Made by a program: the position numbers and the translations under genes. A model generated the notes under the pieces. That model was not told the DNA's origin, did no database searches, and saw only the letters and a program-made list of their open reading frames with translations. 64,000 nt of DNA. Source: JADFWK01 sp035527895. Its GTDB lineage: Bacteria; Desulfobacterota; DSM-4660; Desulfatiglandales; B25-G16. The number at the start of each line of letters is the position of its first letter. Position 1 is the stretch's first letter. This document shows, piece by piece, positions 61,398 to 64,000 of the stretch. The stretch lies in assembly GCA_035527895.1 (NCBI GenBank), contig DATKZQ010000046.1, positions 1-64,000 of the forward strand, given 5' to 3'.

Positions 61398-61839
61398 GGT
61401 CTTTGTTGACACCAATGTTCTGGTTTATAGCAGGGATGCTTCCGAACCCGAAAAACAGGACCAGGCAATGGCCTGGATGACGCATCTCTGGACATCACAG
61501 ACAGGTCGATTAAGCTTTCAAGTCCTCCAAGAGTTTTATTCAACTGTCACGAACAAGCTCCAACCCGGAATGGACCTTCAGAGTGCTCGTGACGACGTGC
61601 GGTCTCTATTTGTATGGCACCCAATACGCGTTGACGAGGATGTTGTTCAAGGTGCGTGGTTCGTCCAGGATCGATTTAAGCTCTCCTGGTGGGACTCCCT
61701 GATCGTATCTGCCGCTCAAATTGGTGACTGCCGTTATCTTCTGACTGAAGACCTCCGAGAGACCCAGATGTTTGGCGATGTCCGGGTAATCAATCCTTTC
61801 CTTCATTCGCCTGAATCGCTGAATTTGCAGTCCAAGTAA
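61387..61839 (+). CDS. PIN-domain toxin (VapC-like ribonuclease)
   Basis: 150 residues from ATG 61387, inside the end of the antitoxin gene. The PIN acidic residues are in FVDTNVLVYSRDAS, QEFYSTV (Glu), WWDSLIVSAA (Asp) and LTEDLRE (Asp). VapC toxins cut specific tRNAs or rRNA. Longer frames start upstream but would read through the antitoxin in another frame. Confidence 0.92.
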   Translation: MSVKVFVDTNVLVYSRDASEPEKQDQAMAWMTHLWTSQTGRLSFQVLQEFYSTVTNKLQPGMDLQSARDDVRSLFVWHPIRVDEDVVQGAWFVQDRFKLSWWDSLIVSAAQIGDCRYLLTEDLRETQMFGDVRVINPFLHSPESLNLQSK

Positions 61840-61888
61840 TCCTATCTAAATCTAAAGATCTTTTAACCCCACACTTTAAATCAAAGGC

Positions 61889-61978
61889 ATTTACGATTTG
61901 TGATTTCTAATTGGTGCTTTATGTATTTTATCAAAACACCAATCACTATTCACCCTTCACCAATCATCAATCGTAAAT
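61889..61978. repeat. AT-rich palindromic repeat (ATTGGTG type)
   Basis: ATTTACGATTTGTGATTTCTAATTGGTG is answered after 20 bases by CACCAATCACTA...AATCATCAATCGTAAAT, an imperfect inverted repeat of about 90 bp in total. No gene. Confidence 0.55.
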
Positions 61979-62024
61979 TTCATCTTCTGATTACTGCGCA
62001 CTGCTAACTGTTTACCGGCCTATA

Positions 62025-62100
62025 GAATGGGGTCAGGACTTGCAGTATAACATGTATTCTCTATGGCTTGACCCTTGAGAATAAAGTTTCCTGGAGCACT
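62025..62100. repeat. REP-like repeat with GGGGTCAGG end
   Basis: GGGGTCAGGACTTGCAGTATAA is followed by TGGCTTGACCCTTGAG; GGGTCA pairs with TGACCC. The sequence resembles palindromic repeats I associate with RAYT-type transposases in anaerobes (recalled, not checked). The 61840-62776 gap otherwise contains only AT-rich repeats and frames with no recognisable family. Confidence 0.4.
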
Positions 62101-62776
62101 ATATTATCTCACCTCTCGAGGTAATGAAAAAAGACCGCTCTTCATAGACAAGAAAGACTGAAACGTATTCCGTGTGCCACTTTCATCAGTGGAATACGGG
62201 GTCCGGCATAAATATTAAGATCGCTCCTGATCTGATTTACAGAACTCATAGAAATCGGCAAGCTGGGCTTGGATGGGCAGTTGTTGTATAGGCGGGAAGG
62301 AAACCTGGAGGCCATAAGGTGAAGGCAGTAGCGGAACATTTCTTCGTGATCCTGTTGCCATCAGCCAGAAAGTAAAGGGAATAGAGGAAAGCCGAGAGGC
62401 GCTGAGGCCTTTTTTGGGATAATAGAAAGAACGGAGAGGTCTTTCATCCGGAACAGGGATAGGGAATAGTTATGTACCTATGCCTGACCATATAGCGCAC
62501 GGTATTTTTTGGGGATGATCATTGGATGGAAGCGCAAAATGCGGTTGCAATAAAAATTCGTTTGACCTCGCCCCTCTTAGAAAGCGTGCCTTGAGCACCG
62601 ATACCACCACGGCCAAGCGGTGCGTTGGGAAAATAACCAGAGATGAATGGGGTTTTTCTTTGGGACCGCCCGGAACGGCAAAGCCAAACCCCACATAAGA
62701 TGCAGGTTATTCTTAAGTGTTGTAAAGGTGCTATGCCCCTTTATGGATGAAGCGCCACCGCGAAGGACGGGGAGTT

Positions 62777-63511
62777 CTATTCCATGTTCCGGATACGCAC
62801 TTCAATCCCTTTGACATCCTTCAGCAACTCAACGAGCTTTGAGGTATCGGTTTTGCCGTAGTGATACGGGTAGAGGATCTTCGGTTTGAAGGTCTTTGCG
62901 GCGTCGGCTACCATCTCAGGCGTCATCGTATAGGGCACGTTCATTGGTAAAAAGGCTATGTCGATATCTCGTAGTTTTTTCATTTCCGGGGTATTTTCAG
63001 TATCACCTGCCACGTAAATCTTCTTATCGCCAAAGGTGATGACGTAACCATTTCCCACCCCTTTAGGATGAAAGGGGCGCCCATCATTCCCCATGTGGAC
63101 CACATTATATGCAGGCACCGTCTCTATGTTCAGGCCTTCAAGCGTTTTTACTTCTCCGTTACGCATGACAATACCGTCTTTGACCTGGCGTGCGCAGGTT
63201 TCGGTTAACACCACGACGGCTTTCTCAGTGCGCACAAGCTCCAGTGCCCGCAGATCGAGGTGGTCGCGGTGTTCATGCGTGAGCAGAATGAGGTCTGCCT
63301 TAGGGAGCTTGGTGTAGTCGGCCAGCCGGGTCCATGGGTCGACGTGGATAACCTTTTCGCCAAAGGTAAACATGAGTGTACCGTGGCCGATGAACGTGAT
63401 CGTCACGTCACCGGCAGATGTCTTTATGGTATCTGCCTCAAAGCCTTGTTGAGCAGAGGCTGCGAGCGGAAATACCGCTACCAGAAGAATGACCAATAAC
63501 GATCGTTTCAT
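62777..63511 (-). CDS. Exported metallo-beta-lactamase-fold hydrolase
   Basis: 244 residues with a signal peptide (LLVILLVAVFPLAASA). The domain is of the UPF0173/UlaG-like type: FIGHGTLMF, LLTHEHRDHLD (metal motif), YVAGDTENTP, and PYHYG near the end, where His completes the site. Substrate unknown; related proteins are lactonases or ribonuclease-like. AAAGGAGG lies 7 bases ahead of the ATG. The 63512-63681 gap shows nothing. Confidence 0.9.
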   Translation of the reverse strand: MKRSLLVILLVAVFPLAASAQQGFEADTIKTSAGDVTITFIGHGTLMFTFGEKVIHVDPWTRLADYTKLPKADLILLTHEHRDHLDLRALELVRTEKAVVVLTETCARQVKDGIVMRNGEVKTLEGLNIETVPAYNVVHMGNDGRPFHPKGVGNGYVITFGDKKIYVAGDTENTPEMKKLRDIDIAFLPMNVPYTMTPEMVADAAKTFKPKILYPYHYGKTDTSKLVELLKDVKGIEVRIRNME

Positions 63512-63681
63512 GCCATACCTCCTTTGCTGACTTGCTTGATTGATCCAAAACGAACCCTGATAGGGACCTTTATTGCAGTACGTGCAATTGAGAGCCGTTC
63601 GATCAGGGGCAATGATCGCTCGATTTCTCTCTCGTTTGCATCGGCCTACTCATTTCAAATTCGGAGCAAAGAAATGAAATC

Positions 63682-64000
63682 CTACCCGGGTTTTGCAACA
63701 CCCTCGGGCATACGGTTTGCTATGTATGGTCGACCGTGACTGTTGAAGTGCTGATAGGCCTGGTACATGAAGGTTCTGAGCGCTGCCTCCCTGCCAGGCT
63801 GAAAGGAGCCGTCATAGGAGATATCGATATAGGGGACGTTGAAGTTGGCCATCAAGGGTTTGGCAATGGAGGAGGTGAGGTTGCTGGGCATGCAGGTAAA
63901 GGGAAAGATATTGACAATACCGTTGAACCCCCGGTGGGCAACCTCTATAGCCGATGCGATACTGAGGCATGCCTCGGTGCCAACCTCAAATGAGAAGGTA
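63682..64000 (-). CDS. Dehydratase-activase related protein (DUF2229/HgdB-like), 3' end
   Basis: The frame is open to the window edge, so the gene extends beyond it; ATG 63891 is internal. Visible residues FNGIVNIFPFTCMPSNLTSS and NVPYIDISYDGSFQPGREAALRTFMYQAY match the C-terminal, cysteine-containing HgdB/DUF2229-like part of very large 2-hydroxyacyl-CoA dehydratase activase-related proteins of anaerobes. Only about 105 residues are visible, so activity is not inferable. Confidence 0.8.
   Translation of the reverse strand, partial: TFSFEVGTEACLSIASAIEVAHRGFNGIVNIFPFTCMPSNLTSSIAKPLMANFNVPYIDISYDGSFQPGREAALRTFMYQAYQHFNSHGRPYIANRMPEGVAKPG

Noticed and set aside
62470..62694. A 74-aa minus-strand gene
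   Set aside because: No ribosome site, no recognisable family, and it lies in a repeat-rich gap.

Overview
The window looks like part of the chromosome of an anaerobic Desulfobacterota/'Deltaproteobacteria'-type bacterium. Supporting features are the mercury-methylation pair hgcAB, indolepyruvate:ferredoxin oxidoreductase (iorAB) with an FrhB-like flavoprotein, an NDP-forming acyl-CoA synthetase family gene, an acyl-CoA dehydrogenase, an HgdC/HgdB-type dehydratase-activase at the right edge, a multihaem cytochrome c, and selenocysteine use. Two genes are only complete if in-frame TGA codons are read as Sec. No rRNA, tRNA or CRISPR array was seen. The taxonomic assignment is inference from gene content.

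Layout. 1-5 kb: end of an AAA/DUF4143 ATPase gene, a cold-shock gene with a small basic ORF behind it, a ClpP-fold lipoprotein protease and a long acyl-CoA dehydrogenase. 5-14 kb: a caspase-fold lipoprotein, an aspartate carbamoyltransferase followed by a broken ornithine carbamoyltransferase, then polX and ligA on the minus strand. 14-21 kb: an OmpA-type coiled-coil protein, hgcA-hgcB, and convergent to them a GrdB-like selenoprotein and a [4Fe-4S] protein, then a metallo-beta-lactamase-fold protein and a TPR protein. 22-30 kb: an S1-repeat protein, the frhB-iorA-iorB operon, a PfkB kinase and a DUF3783 protein. 30-45 kb: an isoaspartyl methyltransferase, a membrane spermidine-synthase-like protein, two broken genes abutting at one junction, a rhodanese / octahaem HAO-like cytochrome fusion with two Sec codons, several small membrane or metabolic genes, an acyl-CoA synthetase family gene, arfB, a beta-hydroxyacid dehydrogenase and an FHA-GAF protein. 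45-53 kb: an ECF sigma / anti-sigma / VIT-VWA module with two matching sigma-E-type promoters, an NlpC/P60-SPOR lipoprotein, a MATE transporter and a rubrerythrin-like protein. 53-63 kb: an accessory region with a RAYT transposase between perfect terminal repeats, gene fragments, three toxin-antitoxin modules (HicBA, AbiE, VapBC), two response regulators and many palindromic repeats. The right edge holds a periplasmic metallo-hydrolase and the end of a dehydratase-activase gene.

The most striking items are: (i) the double-Sec (U-A-U) rhodanese fused to an octahaem hydroxylamine-oxidoreductase-like cytochrome; (ii) a second Sec protein facing hgcAB; (iii) an ECF sigma operon in which both the sigma gene and the VIT-VWA gene carry GGAACYT-N15-GTCTAM promoters; (iv) long palindromic intergenic elements, one of which occurs with and without a nested ~100 bp mini-insertion; (v) a RAYT element whose ends supply the start codon of one neighbour and the stop codon of another. 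Several genes are decayed (argF, acs, mltF, an aminotransferase, archaemetzincin, a lipoprotein), so the accessory parts appear to be under active rearrangement.
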